A stretch of DNA of 64,000 bases from NCBI RefSeq assembly GCF_000973105.1, contig NC_015844.1, forward strand, positions 4,336,501 through 4,400,500, written 5' to 3'. Position 1 is the first letter of the stretch. Each line of letters begins with the position of its first letter. The notes under the pieces were generated by a model. That model was not told the DNA's origin and made no database searches. It was given only the letters and a program-made list of their open reading frames with translations. Both the position numbers and the translations under genes were made by a program. Below, piece by piece: positions 34,488-45,419 of this stretch. This stretch comes from Zobellia galactanivorans (GTDB taxonomy: Bacteria; Bacteroidota; Bacteroidia; Flavobacteriales; Flavobacteriaceae).

Positions 34488-35138
34488 TTACTTGGTAAAG
34501 GCGTATTGAATGATGTTGGCCCCCATTTGAAGCGCCTTGGTCCTTATTTCGTCAGGGTCGTTGTGTACGCTGGGGTCTTCCCATCCGTCCCCAAGGTCGC
34601 TTTCTATAGTGAAGAGCAGTATCAGTCGGTTTTCGTCAAAAATGCCTAGGGCCTGGGGGCGCTTGCCATCGTGCTCGTGTATTTTGGGTAGTCCGTCGGG
34701 AAATGAATAGACTTGCTTGAAAATAGGATGGTCGCTGGGGAGTTCTTCCAAAGTTTTGTTGGGAAAGACTTTTTCAAGGGCTTTTTTGAGGTAGGGGGCC
34801 ATACCGTAATTGTCGTCGATATGTAAAAACCCACCGGATAGAAGGTAGGTTCTTAGGTTTTCTGCTTCCTCGTCGGAAAAGACTACGTTGCCATGTCCGG
34901 TCATATGAATGAAGGGATATTGAAAAATGGTGCTGCTTCCTACTTCAACGGTTTCGGGTTTCGGGGGCAGGGCGGTCCCGATATTTTCATTGCAAAATAC
35001 GATGAGATTTGGTAGGGCGGTGGGGTTGGCGTACCAGTCGCCTCCTCCCTTATATTTTAATATGGCAATCTCTTGGGCAGGTAAGGAAACTGTTGTCAAC
35101 AGGGTAAGGAATGCTAAATAATGGGTCAATCGTTTCAT
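34488..35138 (-). CDS. DUF4159 domain-containing secreted protein
   Basis: This is a 216-residue protein with a signal peptide (about 1-22, ending SLPAQ). The DUF4159 core includes AILKYKGGGDWYANPTALPNL, the PFIHMTGHGNVVFSDEEAENLRTYLLSGGFLHIDDNYG segment and DHPIFKQVYSFPDGLPKIHEHDG. The fold resembles a class I glutamine-amidotransferase-like domain found in Bacteroidota and Myxococcota membrane clusters. The function is unknown. It is the middle gene of a minus-strand run; upstream, a 223-base gap separates it from rsmE. Confidence 0.88.
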   Translation of the reverse strand: MKRLTHYLAFLTLLTTVSLPAQEIAILKYKGGGDWYANPTALPNLIVFCNENIGTALPPKPETVEVGSSTIFQYPFIHMTGHGNVVFSDEEAENLRTYLLSGGFLHIDDNYGMAPYLKKALEKVFPNKTLEELPSDHPIFKQVYSFPDGLPKIHEHDGKRPQALGIFDENRLILLFTIESDLGDGWEDPSVHNDPDEIRTKALQMGANIIQYAFTK

Positions 35139-35361
35139 TTTGATGTCAGACTAAAGAACTATTATTCAAATGTATGAATTATGAAGTATAAACGAATTGT
35201 TTAGATATCGATTGTTTGGGGGAGACAATAGGTATGTGAAAAATATTTTCGTTGAAGAGGTGGGGCGAAGCTTTCCGTCATAGTTGGTTTATGGTCTTTG
35301 CGAACATGTGAAATCTTGTGTAACGGGCGGGTAAAAAAGCTTGTGTTCCTTGTTTGGCTTC

Positions 35362-36069
35362 CTATGAATTGTTGATCATGGTGACGGTGGTGCAGGCTAC
35401 AATGGCCGCTGTTTCGGTTCGTAAGCGGTATTCGCCCAAAGAAACGGGTAAAAAGCCGCTTTTACGGGCCAATCGTATTTCTTCGGGTGAAAAGTCACCT
35501 TCGGGCCCGATCAATATGGTGACGTCCGTGTCGGCCGCGACCCTTCTTTTTAGGTCTACTTTTTCTTCTTCTTCGCAGTGTGCGATGAACAAGAGTCCGT
35601 TTTGTGCTTGGGCGATGTAGTCTTTGTAGGCTATGGCGTCGTTCAATTTGGGGAGGTAAGTGCGTAGGCTTTGTTTCATGGCCGATTGGACCACTTTTTC
35701 CAAGCGCTCCTTTTTGATAACTTTTCGTTCCGATCTATCGCAAAAGATAGGGGTAATTTCGTTTACCCCAATTTCGGTAGCTTTTTCTAAAAACCACTCG
35801 AAACGATCATTGTTTTTCGTCGGGGCGACCACCATATGTAGCCAGTGTCTTTGAGGGTGTTTCTTTGTTGTCGAGACCACTTGGGCCTTGCATCTTTTGG
35901 GGTCGGCGAGTAAGATTTCGGACTCGAAAATAAATCCTTTTCCATTGGTAATGTGTAAAGTGTCGCCTTCTTTTTTACGTAATACTTTAACTATATGTCG
36001 ACTCTCTTCCTGTGAGAAGGTGAACTGTGAAACGCTCTGGTCTAAGTCTGGATTGTAAAATAATTGCAT
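35362..36069 (-). CDS. rsmE: 16S rRNA (uracil-1498-N3)-methyltransferase
   Basis: RsmE methylates N3 of U1498 in 16S rRNA. I start it at the ATG at 36069 (MQLFYNPDLD), giving 235 residues, the normal length; a TTG at 36120 would add an unlike 17-residue tail. SPOUT knot signatures are ILIGPEGDFSPEEI and SLGEYRLRTETAAI at the C-terminus, and the N-terminal PUA-like part has SRHIVKVLRKKEGD. The segment KNNDRFEWFLEKATEIGVNEITPIF is diagnostic. It lies downstream of tsaD on the same strand, with 75 bases between them. Confidence 0.95.
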   Translation of the reverse strand: MQLFYNPDLDQSVSQFTFSQEESRHIVKVLRKKEGDTLHITNGKGFIFESEILLADPKRCKAQVVSTTKKHPQRHWLHMVVAPTKNNDRFEWFLEKATEIGVNEITPIFCDRSERKVIKKERLEKVVQSAMKQSLRTYLPKLNDAIAYKDYIAQAQNGLLFIAHCEEEEKVDLKRRVAADTDVTILIGPEGDFSPEEIRLARKSGFLPVSLGEYRLRTETAAIVACTTVTMINNS

Positions 36070-36144
36070 AGGTCTAAGATATGAACAATATGGTGGGAAC
36101 GAAATTTGTTTAACACTCAAGGTTGGGTTGTAGCGAATCTATTG

Positions 36145-37182
36145 TTAGAGTTTTTTTTGGGAAAGCATATAACGGGCCTTGGCGGAGATGTCCTGTTCGG
36201 AGAATTTATGCTGTTGGTATTTTAGGTAGCCTACTACGCCGATCATTGCCGCATTGTCGGTGCAGTATTCGAATCGGGGTATGAAGGTTTGCCAGCCCCT
36301 ATTTTTTTCGGCCATTTTAAGTGCGTTCCTAATACCTGAATTGGCACTTACCCCGCCTCCGATAGCTATTTGGGTAATTCCGGTTTCTTCTACGGCTTTT
36401 TTGAGCTTGTCCATTAGGATATGGATGATTGTTTTTTGTATCGATGCACAAATATCTTTCAGGTTTTCTTGAACAAAATCGGGATTCTTTGCGGTTTCCC
36501 TTTGTATGAAATATAAAATACTGGTTTTTAATCCGCTGAAACTAAAATTTAGTCCTTCGACCTTTGGTTTAGGGAAAGGAAAGGCTTTGGGGTTTCCTTC
36601 TTGGGCATATTTGTCTACCAGCGGCCCTCCGGGGTAGGGTAGGCCTAAAATTTTGGCACTCTTGTCAAAGGCTTCCCCAACGGCATCGTCAAGTGTTTCG
36701 CCGAGAATTTCCATATCGAAAAAATCTTTTACAAGAACAATTTGCGTGTGGCCGCCACTAATGGTCATAGCTAAAAAAGGAAACTCGGGAGCGCCGTCTT
36801 GTTGCCCTTCTATAAAGTGGGCCAAGATGTGTGCCTGCATGTGGTTGACCTCGATTAGTGGAATGTTCAGGCCTAATGAAAGCGACTTTGCGAACGAGGT
36901 TCCGACAAGAAGCGAGCCCATCAATCCAGGACCGCGCGTAAAAGCTATGGCGGATAATTGTTTTTTGTCGATATTTGCTTTGTTCAAAGCTTGGTGTACT
37001 ACCGGAACTATGTTTTGCTGGTGCGCCCGTGAAGCGAGTTCGGGTACAACACCTCCATATTCTTCGTGAATTTTTTGTGTGGCCGTGATGTTACTGAGTA
37101 CTTTTTTATTGCTCAAGACAGCCGCAGAAGTATCGTCACATGAAGATTCTATGGCAAGGATATAAATAGTTTCGTTTTTCAC
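36145..37182 (-). CDS. tsaD: tRNA N6-adenosine threonylcarbamoyltransferase
   Basis: TsaD transfers the threonylcarbamoyl group to A37 of ANN-decoding tRNAs. The 345-residue protein has the ASKHA fold: IESSCDDTSAAVL (11-23), metal-binding HMQAH (114-118), the MTISGGHTQIVLV phosphate loop, and GGGVSANSGIR and TDNAAMIG near the C-terminus. The start is GTG at 37182; it gives the conserved N-terminus directly. A promoter match with both elements lies just upstream. It is divergent from tamB. Confidence 0.97.
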   Translation of the reverse strand: MKNETIYILAIESSCDDTSAAVLSNKKVLSNITATQKIHEEYGGVVPELASRAHQQNIVPVVHQALNKANIDKKQLSAIAFTRGPGLMGSLLVGTSFAKSLSLGLNIPLIEVNHMQAHILAHFIEGQQDGAPEFPFLAMTISGGHTQIVLVKDFFDMEILGETLDDAVGEAFDKSAKILGLPYPGGPLVDKYAQEGNPKAFPFPKPKVEGLNFSFSGLKTSILYFIQRETAKNPDFVQENLKDICASIQKTIIHILMDKLKKAVEETGITQIAIGGGVSANSGIRNALKMAEKNRGWQTFIPRFEYCTDNAAMIGVVGYLKYQQHKFSEQDISAKARYMLSQKKL

Positions 37183-37208
37183 CGAGTTTGGAATAAAAGT
37201 TGAACGCG

Positions 37209-37236
37209 CAAAGGTAAAACATATAGACCTATCAAA
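37209..37236 (-). promoter_or_regulatory. Promoter of tsaD (Bacteroidota type)
   Basis: On the minus strand TTTG (complement of 37233-37236), a 16-base spacer and TACCTTTG (complement of 37209-37216) match the TTTG...TANNTTTG pattern at the short end of the usual spacing. The likely start point is about 20 bases from the GTG. It overlaps the 5' region of tamB on the other strand. Confidence 0.5.
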
Positions 37237-37263
37237 AAACTGAGAAAAATACTGATTAGAACC

Positions 37264-40200
37264 ATGATGGTACTCGTGCTGATCTGTATTTTAGCTACGG
37301 TCATACTTTCCTTGCCCTTCGTTCAGACAAGTTTCGCCAAATATGCCACGGATACGATCAACAATGATTTTGGTACGAATATCAATATCGATAAACTCAG
37401 AATTTCACTGATTACGTGGGATACCAATCTTGAAGGAATCTATATTGAGGACTACAGAAAAGATACCCTTTTTTACGTAAACAAGCTTACGACTTCCATT
37501 CTTAGTATTAGAAACCTGAGCAAGGGCAAACTCGAGTTTGGTGACATAAAAATAGATGAGCTGGATTTTAAGTTGAAAACCTATTTGGACAATAGGAGTA
37601 CCAACCTTGAGGTGTTCATCGATAAGTTCGATGACGGAAAACCGCGTAAGCCCGGTACGGATCCTTTTCTCTTTTCGTCTTCTGATGTTGAGATTGCCAA
37701 TAGTACTTTTCGCTTGATCGATGAGAATTTTGAAAATCAACTCTTGCTTGATTTTGAAGAGCTGAATATCGGGGCAAGCGATTTTCTTATTCTTGGTCCT
37801 CAGGTGTCGGCCAAAATCAATACCATGGCCTTTAATAGTCAGCGGGGCATCAACGTTCAGCAAATGTCTACCGATTTCAAGTATACAAAACAGCAAATGC
37901 GTTTTGACTCGTTGAAGATACAGACTGTTGGTTCGCACTTAAAAGGGGATTTGGTCTTTGATTATGAGCGAAAGGATTTTGCCGACTTTTTAAACAAGGT
38001 CAACTTAACGGCCGAATTTGAAGAATCTGTCGTGTCCTTTGACGAGATAAACATGCTCTACGATCAGTTCGGTAGGGGCAAGGAGGTCAATTTTTCGTCT
38101 AAGATATCTGGGGTGTTAAATGACCTTAATACCGAAGAATTGTTCTTACAGTCCGACAATACGGGTATCAGGGGCAATTTTAATTTTAAAAGCCTGTTCG
38201 ATCGTAAAAAGCCCTTCATTATGCGGGCCGATATGAAGAACGTTACGTCAAGCTATTATGAGCTACGTGCCCTTATGCCGAATATATTGGGAAAATCCTT
38301 GCCTTCAAGTTTTCAGAAACTGGGGCAGTTCACCATACGGGGCGATGCGGTCATTACCGAAAATTCAATAGACGCCAAGGTGAACCTTAATACAGCTATA
38401 GGAAGCAGTTATGCCGATCTTGAGCTTTCCGATATCAACAATATCGACAACGCAACCTACAAAGGTTTTGTGTCCCTTATTGATTTTGATTTGGGCGATT
38501 TTACCGAAAACGAAAGATTGGGCAAGACCTCCTTGGATTTTAATGTGGAGGGGCAGGGCTTTGTTCAGGAAACTTTGAATACCGAGGTTATAGGTGAGGT
38601 GTATTCGGTGGAGTTTAACAACTACGCTTATAAGAATCTCAAGGTCTCGGGAATTTTAAAGGAGCAGTTGTTCGATGGTACGGTACTGAGCAATGACGAG
38701 AATATTAAATTCAGCTTTAAAGGGCTTGCCGATTTCGGGGAAGATCGAAACGATTTTAATTTTATAGCCTCCGTTGATTACGCCGACCTCAATAAGTTGA
38801 ATTTTGTCAACGACAGCGTTTCCATATTTAAGGGAAATGTGAATATGGACGTTACCGGAAATACCCTGGATAACCTTGTGGGGGATGTCAAATTCACCAA
38901 GACCATCTTTCAGAATAAGAACGACACCTATTACTTTGAAGATTTTAAAGTGTCCTCGACCTTTGAGAACGATACGGTTCGCGTGATCGATATCAACTCG
39001 CCGGATATTATCACCGGTTATATGAAAGGAAAGTTTAAAGTGGGTGAGTTGGGTCGTTTGGTACAAAACTCCTTGGGGAGTATCTATACCAACTATAGGC
39101 CTTTTAAGATATCGGGAGGGCAGACCCTTGCCTTTAATTTTAAGATCTATAACAAGATTGTCGATGTCTTTTTTCCTGAAGTGAAATTTGACCCAAATAC
39201 CTTTATCAAGGGAAATATTGTGGCCGATGAGGGTGACTTTAAGTTGAACTTTAAGTCCCCTAGTATAGTCGCATTTGGTAATGAGGCCGATAATATAGAT
39301 ATCAAGATCGATAATAAAAACCCATTGTTCAATACCTATATATCGGTTAGTGATCTTTCTACCAACTATTACGATGTAAAAGATTTTAACCTGATCAACA
39401 CGACTCTAAAAGACACCTTGTTCTTTAGGACGGAATTTAAAGGGGGGAGTGATTTGAACGACAGTTATAATCTTAACTTTTATCACACCTTTAATAAAGA
39501 CAACAAGTCGGTGATCGGTTTAAAGACTTCCGATGTAAACTTTAAGGGGAATAAATGGATTCTCAATAAAGACGGCGACAATAAAAACAAGGTAGTCATT
39601 AACCGTACGCTCGATAGTATCGATATACGGGAAATCGTAATGAACAATAGCGCCCAGGAACAGATTCGTCTGAAAGGGCAGTTGGCCGACTCTACCTATA
39701 AAGATTTGCAGCTTCAGTTCAAGATTGTTTCGCTGAACAAAATAACGCCTGCTATAGATAGTCTTCGGTTGCAGGGAGAAGTGAACGGAACGCTCAATAT
39801 CTTGCAGAAAGACAATATTTATTTGCCTTCTTCCAACCTTGCGGTCGATGATTTCTCCATTAATGATATGCGCTTGGGGGATCTTACCGTAGGTATTGTC
39901 GGTAATAAAGATTTGACGGAGTTTGCGGTAAATTCACAGATTACCGATAAGGGATTGGAAAAATTGAGCGTGGTAGGGAGTATCGACAATAAGGAAGATA
40001 TGCCCAAAGCCAACCTTTTGGTAAGCTTTGATCGGTTTGATTTGGAGCCTTTTGCTCCCCTGGGGGAAAATATTATTAGCCATATACGGGGGTATGTCAG
40101 CGGTAATGCACGTATCCAAGGTTCGGTAGATAACCCTGATTTTAGCGGTGTACTTACCTTGGATAAGGCCGGTCTGGGTATTCCGTATCTAAATGTTGAC

Positions 40201-41694
40201 TATGATTTTGCGGCGAACTCTAGGGTGAACCTGAGTAAGCAGACCTTTGATTTCGATCAGATAAAAATTACGGACGTAGATAAGAAGACCAAGGCAGTCT
40301 TGGATGGAACGATAAGTCATTCCTTTTTTGATAATTGGTTGCTCGATATCGATGTAGATACGAATAACGACAGGCTTTTGATTTTGAATACCGACTTTGA
40401 AGAGGAAGTGCTGTACTATGGTACCGGTTACTTAGACGGAAAAGGTCGGATTTTCGGGCCTACCAAGGCTTTGAATATTAAGGTGGAAGGAAAAACGGCA
40501 AGGGGGACTTCCTTAAAGATTCCGCTTAGTGATGTGGCTTCCATTGGGGATTATTCCTTTATCAATTTTGTGGAGAAGAATCAGTTGAACCATGTGGAAG
40601 AAGAACGCACCCTAGACGAGTTTCAGGGACTTGAGCTTACTTTTGACCTTGATGTTACCCCTGATGCAGAGGTAGAGATCGTGACCGATACCAAGACCGG
40701 AAGTTCTTTAAAAGGAAGCGGGGTCGGTATTTTGTTGATCCGTATCAATACCCGTGGTGCCTTTGAAATGTACGGAGATTTTGTTGTGGTCGAAGGACAG
40801 TATAACTATAAGTTCGGTGGGGTGATCAATAAAACCTTTCAGGTGAAACCGGGGGGTACCATCGTATGGGATCGTGAGCCTCTAAAGGCGACCTTGGACC
40901 TCGAGGCGGTATATGCCTTGAATGCCAACCCGGCGCCTCTGTTGGATAATCCGGGGTATACGCGACGTATACCTACGGAAGTGGTGATTAAGCTTACTGA
41001 TGACCTTGAGAGTCCTGATATCGAGTTTAATATTGATTTCCCGGGGACCAATAGTATCGTGCAGTCTGAGCTGGAATATCGATTGCAGGATCCTACGGTC
41101 GAAGAGCGCAATGCCCTTTTCTTACTGGCTCAGGGCTCTTTCGTGAACGATCAGACCGGCATCGACCAACAAGCGGTAACCGGTAATCTTTTGCAATCGG
41201 CCTCGGGACTGTTGAACCAAGTGTTGGGCAATAACGATAAATTTAACCTTGGTCTTTCGTACGAGCAGGGAATTCTTGATAGAAGTGCCGATTACCAGAC
41301 GGAAAACAGAATAGGGGTGACCGTTTCTACCCGGATCAGTGACCGCATGCTTTTTAATGGAAAAGTAGGGGTTCCGGTAGGGGGGACCACGGAAACCGTC
41401 GTAGCGGGAAATTTTGAGATACAATTGTTGTTGAACGAAGAAGGGACCTTAAGTGCCAAATTTTTCAACAGGGAGAACGAGATACAGGAATATTTGGCCG
41501 ATAGATTGGGGTATACCCAAGGTGTAGGTATTTCGTATGAAGTAGATTTCAATAGTTTTAGGGAGCTCTTCCGGAATATTCTAAAAAAGGAAGCGGCTAA
41601 AGAAGAGCTTCCCGAACCCGGCCAGGTTCCTAGTGCCGTAATGGGTAAAGATAGTTTGCTGAAATTTTATCCTAAGGATAAGCAGTTAAACTAA
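37264..41694 (+). CDS. tamB: Translocation/assembly module protein TamB
   Basis: TamB-like AsmA-family proteins bridge inner and outer membranes and are implicated in lipid transport and outer-membrane protein assembly. The 1476-residue protein has an N-terminal hydrophobic anchor (about 3-22), then a very long beta-rich region, and ends with the DUF490/TamB C-terminal domain (from about 1080; features include GTGYLDGKGRIFGPTKALNI, DFVVVEGQYNYKFGGVINKTFQVKPGGTIVWDREPL and NFEIQLLLNEEGTLSAKFFNRENEIQEY). From the ATG at 37264 the anchor has no preceding basic residues. The same frame is open upstream to 37204 and encodes a basic stretch but no ATG, GTG or TTG, so the true start may be elsewhere. 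No tamA/BamA gene adjoins. Confidence 0.9.
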   Translation: MMVLVLICILATVILSLPFVQTSFAKYATDTINNDFGTNINIDKLRISLITWDTNLEGIYIEDYRKDTLFYVNKLTTSILSIRNLSKGKLEFGDIKIDELDFKLKTYLDNRSTNLEVFIDKFDDGKPRKPGTDPFLFSSSDVEIANSTFRLIDENFENQLLLDFEELNIGASDFLILGPQVSAKINTMAFNSQRGINVQQMSTDFKYTKQQMRFDSLKIQTVGSHLKGDLVFDYERKDFADFLNKVNLTAEFEESVVSFDEINMLYDQFGRGKEVNFSSKISGVLNDLNTEELFLQSDNTGIRGNFNFKSLFDRKKPFIMRADMKNVTSSYYELRALMPNILGKSLPSSFQKLGQFTIRGDAVITENSIDAKVNLNTAIGSSYADLELSDINNIDNATYKGFVSLIDFDLGDFTENERLGKTSLDFNVEGQGFVQETLNTEVIGEVYSVEFNNYAYKNLKVSGILKEQLFDGTVLSNDENIKFSFKGLADFGEDRNDFNFIASVDYADLNKLNFVNDSVSIFKGNVNMDVTGNTLDNLVGDVKFTKTIFQNKNDTYYFEDFKVSSTFENDTVRVIDINSPDIITGYMKGKFKVGELGRLVQNSLGSIYTNYRPFKISGGQTLAFNFKIYNKIVDVFFPEVKFDPNTFIKGNIVADEGDFKLNFKSPSIVAFGNEADNIDIKIDNKNPLFNTYISVSDLSTNYYDVKDFNLINTTLKDTLFFRTEFKGGSDLNDSYNLNFYHTFNKDNKSVIGLKTSDVNFKGNKWILNKDGDNKNKVVINRTLDSIDIREIVMNNSAQEQIRLKGQLADSTYKDLQLQFKIVSLNKITPAIDSLRLQGEVNGTLNILQKDNIYLPSSNLAVDDFSINDMRLGDLTVGIVGNKDLTEFAVNSQITDKGLEKLSVVGSIDNKEDMPKANLLVSFDRFDLEPFAPLGENIISHIRGYVSGNARIQGSVDNPDFSGVLTLDKAGLGIPYLNVDYDFAANSRVNLSKQTFDFDQIKITDVDKKTKAVLDGTISHSFFDNWLLDIDVDTNNDRLLILNTDFEEEVLYYGTGYLDGKGRIFGPTKALNIKVEGKTARGTSLKIPLSDVASIGDYSFINFVEKNQLNHVEEERTLDEFQGLELTFDLDVTPDAEVEIVTDTKTGSSLKGSGVGILLIRINTRGAFEMYGDFVVVEGQYNYKFGGVINKTFQVKPGGTIVWDREPLKATLDLEAVYALNANPAPLLDNPGYTRRIPTEVVIKLTDDLESPDIEFNIDFPGTNSIVQSELEYRLQDPTVEERNALFLLAQGSFVNDQTGIDQQAVTGNLLQSASGLLNQVLGNNDKFNLGLSYEQGILDRSADYQTENRIGVTVSTRISDRMLFNGKVGVPVGGTTETVVAGNFEIQLLLNEEGTLSAKFFNRENEIQEYLADRLGYTQGVGISYEVDFNSFRELFRNILKKEAAKEELPEPGQVPSAVMGKDSLLKFYPKDKQLN

Positions 41695-41966
41695 AAGGGG
41701 TTATACGGTTCTTTTTAGTGGTAATCGGTCTAAAACGGGTGTATTTTCTTAAAAAACGCATCTAAAAAAATACTAAAATTTCGCATTTGTAGCAGAATCA
41801 GGCTTTTGCCATATTCTTAGTAAGTCGAAAGCTAGGGGTGTAAAAATGTTATAATTGGTTACATATTTTAAGAAAATGTGAGCTGAGTTATCAAGACGTT
41901 AAATTAGATGGATAACAGGATCGGAATTCGAATAAGTTTGTTAGTTTTGCAACTTAGTTTTTTTTA
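41695..41966. promoter_or_regulatory. Leader region of pfkA-gapA with two -7 boxes
   Basis: No gene lies here. Two TANNTTTG boxes stand in tandem, TAAGTTTG at 41933-41940 and TAGTTTTG at 41942-41949, 17 to 34 bases before the pfkA ATG. No -33 TTG fits either. The first 100 bases after tamB are AT-rich and contain no clear terminator. Confidence 0.45.
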
Positions 41967-43977
<2,011 letters not shown>

Positions 43978-43999
43978 TTTTTCTGAATATTACTAATGG

Positions 44000-44048
44000 T
44001 AATCCTGAGAGTGGGCAAAAAATTGCTTATTTTCAGGATTATTTTTTT
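44000..44048 (+). terminator. Terminator of pfkA-gapA
   Basis: TAATCCTGA (44000-44008) pairs with TCAGGATTA (44033-44041), an inner GCAA/TTGC pairing extends the fold, and a run of seven T follows. It separates gapA from the kinase gene. Confidence 0.85.
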
Positions 44049-44059
44049 AAACGAAGATT

Positions 44060-44911
44060 ATGATTTTAATTGTAGATAGTGGGGCCACAAAATCAGATTG
44101 GATTGCCTTGGATGAAAAGGGTAACCAGTTGTTTATGACCCAAACCTTAGGGTTGAGCCCAGAAGTTTTGACTAGAGAGGTAATCGAGGATAGATTGGCC
44201 AATAACTTTGAGCTTTCTAAAAATAGGGAGAAGGTTTCCAGATTGCATTTTTACGGGGCCGGATGTGGTACCGACCGTATGAAAAAATTCCTTGGGGATA
44301 TCTTTAAGGATTTTTTCCCCAATGCAAAAACCGATGTAAAGGAAGATACCTATGCCGCAATTTTTTCCACGACCAAAATAGGTCACCAAGGAATCGTTTG
44401 TATCTTGGGAACAGGCTCTAACTGTAGTTACTACGACGGGCATCAGCTGTTTCAGAAAGTGACTTCCTTAGGTTATATACCCATGGATGACGGTAGTGGT
44501 AATTTCTTTGGACGAAAGTTGATAAGGGACTACTATTTTCACAAAATGCCCCAAGACTTAGGTATCAAGTTTGCCAAAGAGTATAATTTGGATGCCGATG
44601 TCATAAAAGAGAACTTGTACAAACAACCGAATCCGAATACCTATTTGGCTACCTTTGCCCGGTTTTTAGTGGAAAACAAAAACCATCCGTATTGTAAAGG
44701 GGTTATCGATAAGGGCTTCCAGCAGTTTGTAAACAACTATATCATGCAGTTTGAACTGGCGACCAAGGTGCCGATCAACTTTGTGGGAAGTATAGCGCAT
44801 TACTTAAGGGATGAACTGGTAACGGTCCTTGAGCGTAACGACTTGATCGTTGGGGTTATTAGACAACGACCGATAGAAGGATTGATGGAGTTTCATGTAG
44901 AAACCATCTAG
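44060..44911 (+). CDS. BadF/BadG-type ATPase, N-acetylglucosamine kinase-like
   Basis: The protein is an ASKHA-fold sugar kinase relative. The 283 residues carry the phosphate-1 loop DSGATKSDW (6-14), HFYGAGCG, phosphate-2 GTGSNCSYYDG (117-127) and DDGSGNFFGR (143-152). The DDGSGNFFGR stretch resembles the GlcNAc-binding region of eukaryote-type N-acetylglucosamine kinases. It starts 12 bases after the gapA terminator. If it is a GlcNAc kinase it would feed GlcNAc freed by the NagZ enzymes into GlcNAc-6-phosphate; this is inferred and a glucosamine or other amino-sugar kinase is possible. Its transcript ends in a strong hairpin. Confidence 0.82.
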   Translation: MILIVDSGATKSDWIALDEKGNQLFMTQTLGLSPEVLTREVIEDRLANNFELSKNREKVSRLHFYGAGCGTDRMKKFLGDIFKDFFPNAKTDVKEDTYAAIFSTTKIGHQGIVCILGTGSNCSYYDGHQLFQKVTSLGYIPMDDGSGNFFGRKLIRDYYFHKMPQDLGIKFAKEYNLDADVIKENLYKQPNPNTYLATFARFLVENKNHPYCKGVIDKGFQQFVNNYIMQFELATKVPINFVGSIAHYLRDELVTVLERNDLIVGVIRQRPIEGLMEFHVETI

Positions 44912-44932
44912 CTTTGTTTATTGCAATATATC

Positions 44933-44965
44933 ACAGGCCTTGATGAAAGTCAAGGCCTGTTTTGT
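44933..44965 (+). terminator. Terminator after the GlcNAc-kinase-like gene
   Basis: A perfect 11-bp stem pairs 44933-44943 with 44950-44960 around six bases, then TTTGTTTTGG. It lies in the gap between this gene and the convergent ridA gene. Confidence 0.85.
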
Positions 44966-44971
44966 TTTGGG

Positions 44972-45352
44972 TTAGCGTACCGCAATCATTGAAATTTCAA
45001 CATTGACGAACTTGGGCAGGTTTGAGACTTCTACGGTTTCCCTGGCGGGTGCCGTTTCACTGTCGAAATAAGTCGCGTACACTTCGTTGACCTCTGAAAA
45101 CTGCTTCATGTCCTTCAAGAAAATAGTGCTCTTGACTACATTTTCAAAAGTCATATCGGCTTCGGTAAGTACCGCTTTTAGGTTTTCCATAGATTGTCGT
45201 GCCTCTTTTGCGATGTCACCCTCAATAAGCTTTCCTGTGGCGGGGTCTATAGGGATCTGTCCTGATATATAAAGGGTATCTCCGCTTAAGACGGCTTGGT
45301 TGTAAGGACCAATAGGGGCAGGGGCATTAGGGGTGTTGATTATTGTTTTCAT
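44972..45352 (-). CDS. ridA: RidA-family enamine/imine deaminase
   Basis: RidA hydrolyses reactive 2-aminoacrylate-type enamines made by PLP enzymes. The 126 residues match the family throughout: PNAPAPIGPYNQAVLSGDTLYISGQIPIDPATGKL, the VVKSTIFLKDM strand, and PARETVEVSNLPKFVNVEISMIAV, with the catalytic Arg in PARE. It ends 12 bases before the hairpin of the convergent kinase gene. It stands alone on the minus strand, 67 bases after lptD, which may be read through. Confidence 0.95.
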   Translation of the reverse strand: MKTIINTPNAPAPIGPYNQAVLSGDTLYISGQIPIDPATGKLIEGDIAKEARQSMENLKAVLTEADMTFENVVKSTIFLKDMKQFSEVNEVYATYFDSETAPARETVEVSNLPKFVNVEISMIAVR

Positions 45353-45419
45353 CGTTCTGTGATTTTTGTTTTTTAGCTGTAGGCTGTTTTAGCAAATGTA
45401 GCTAAGAATGTCGACCTTG

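Noticed and set aside
36070-36120. TTG start 51 bases upstream for rsmE
   Set aside because: The added 17 residues do not resemble the family N-terminus, whereas the internal ATG gives the usual MQLFYNP start.
37405-37938. Minus-strand frame of about 177 residues opposite the start of tamB
   Set aside because: It is antisense to the TamB N-terminal region and has no motif, and its composition is that of the complement of a beta-rich protein.
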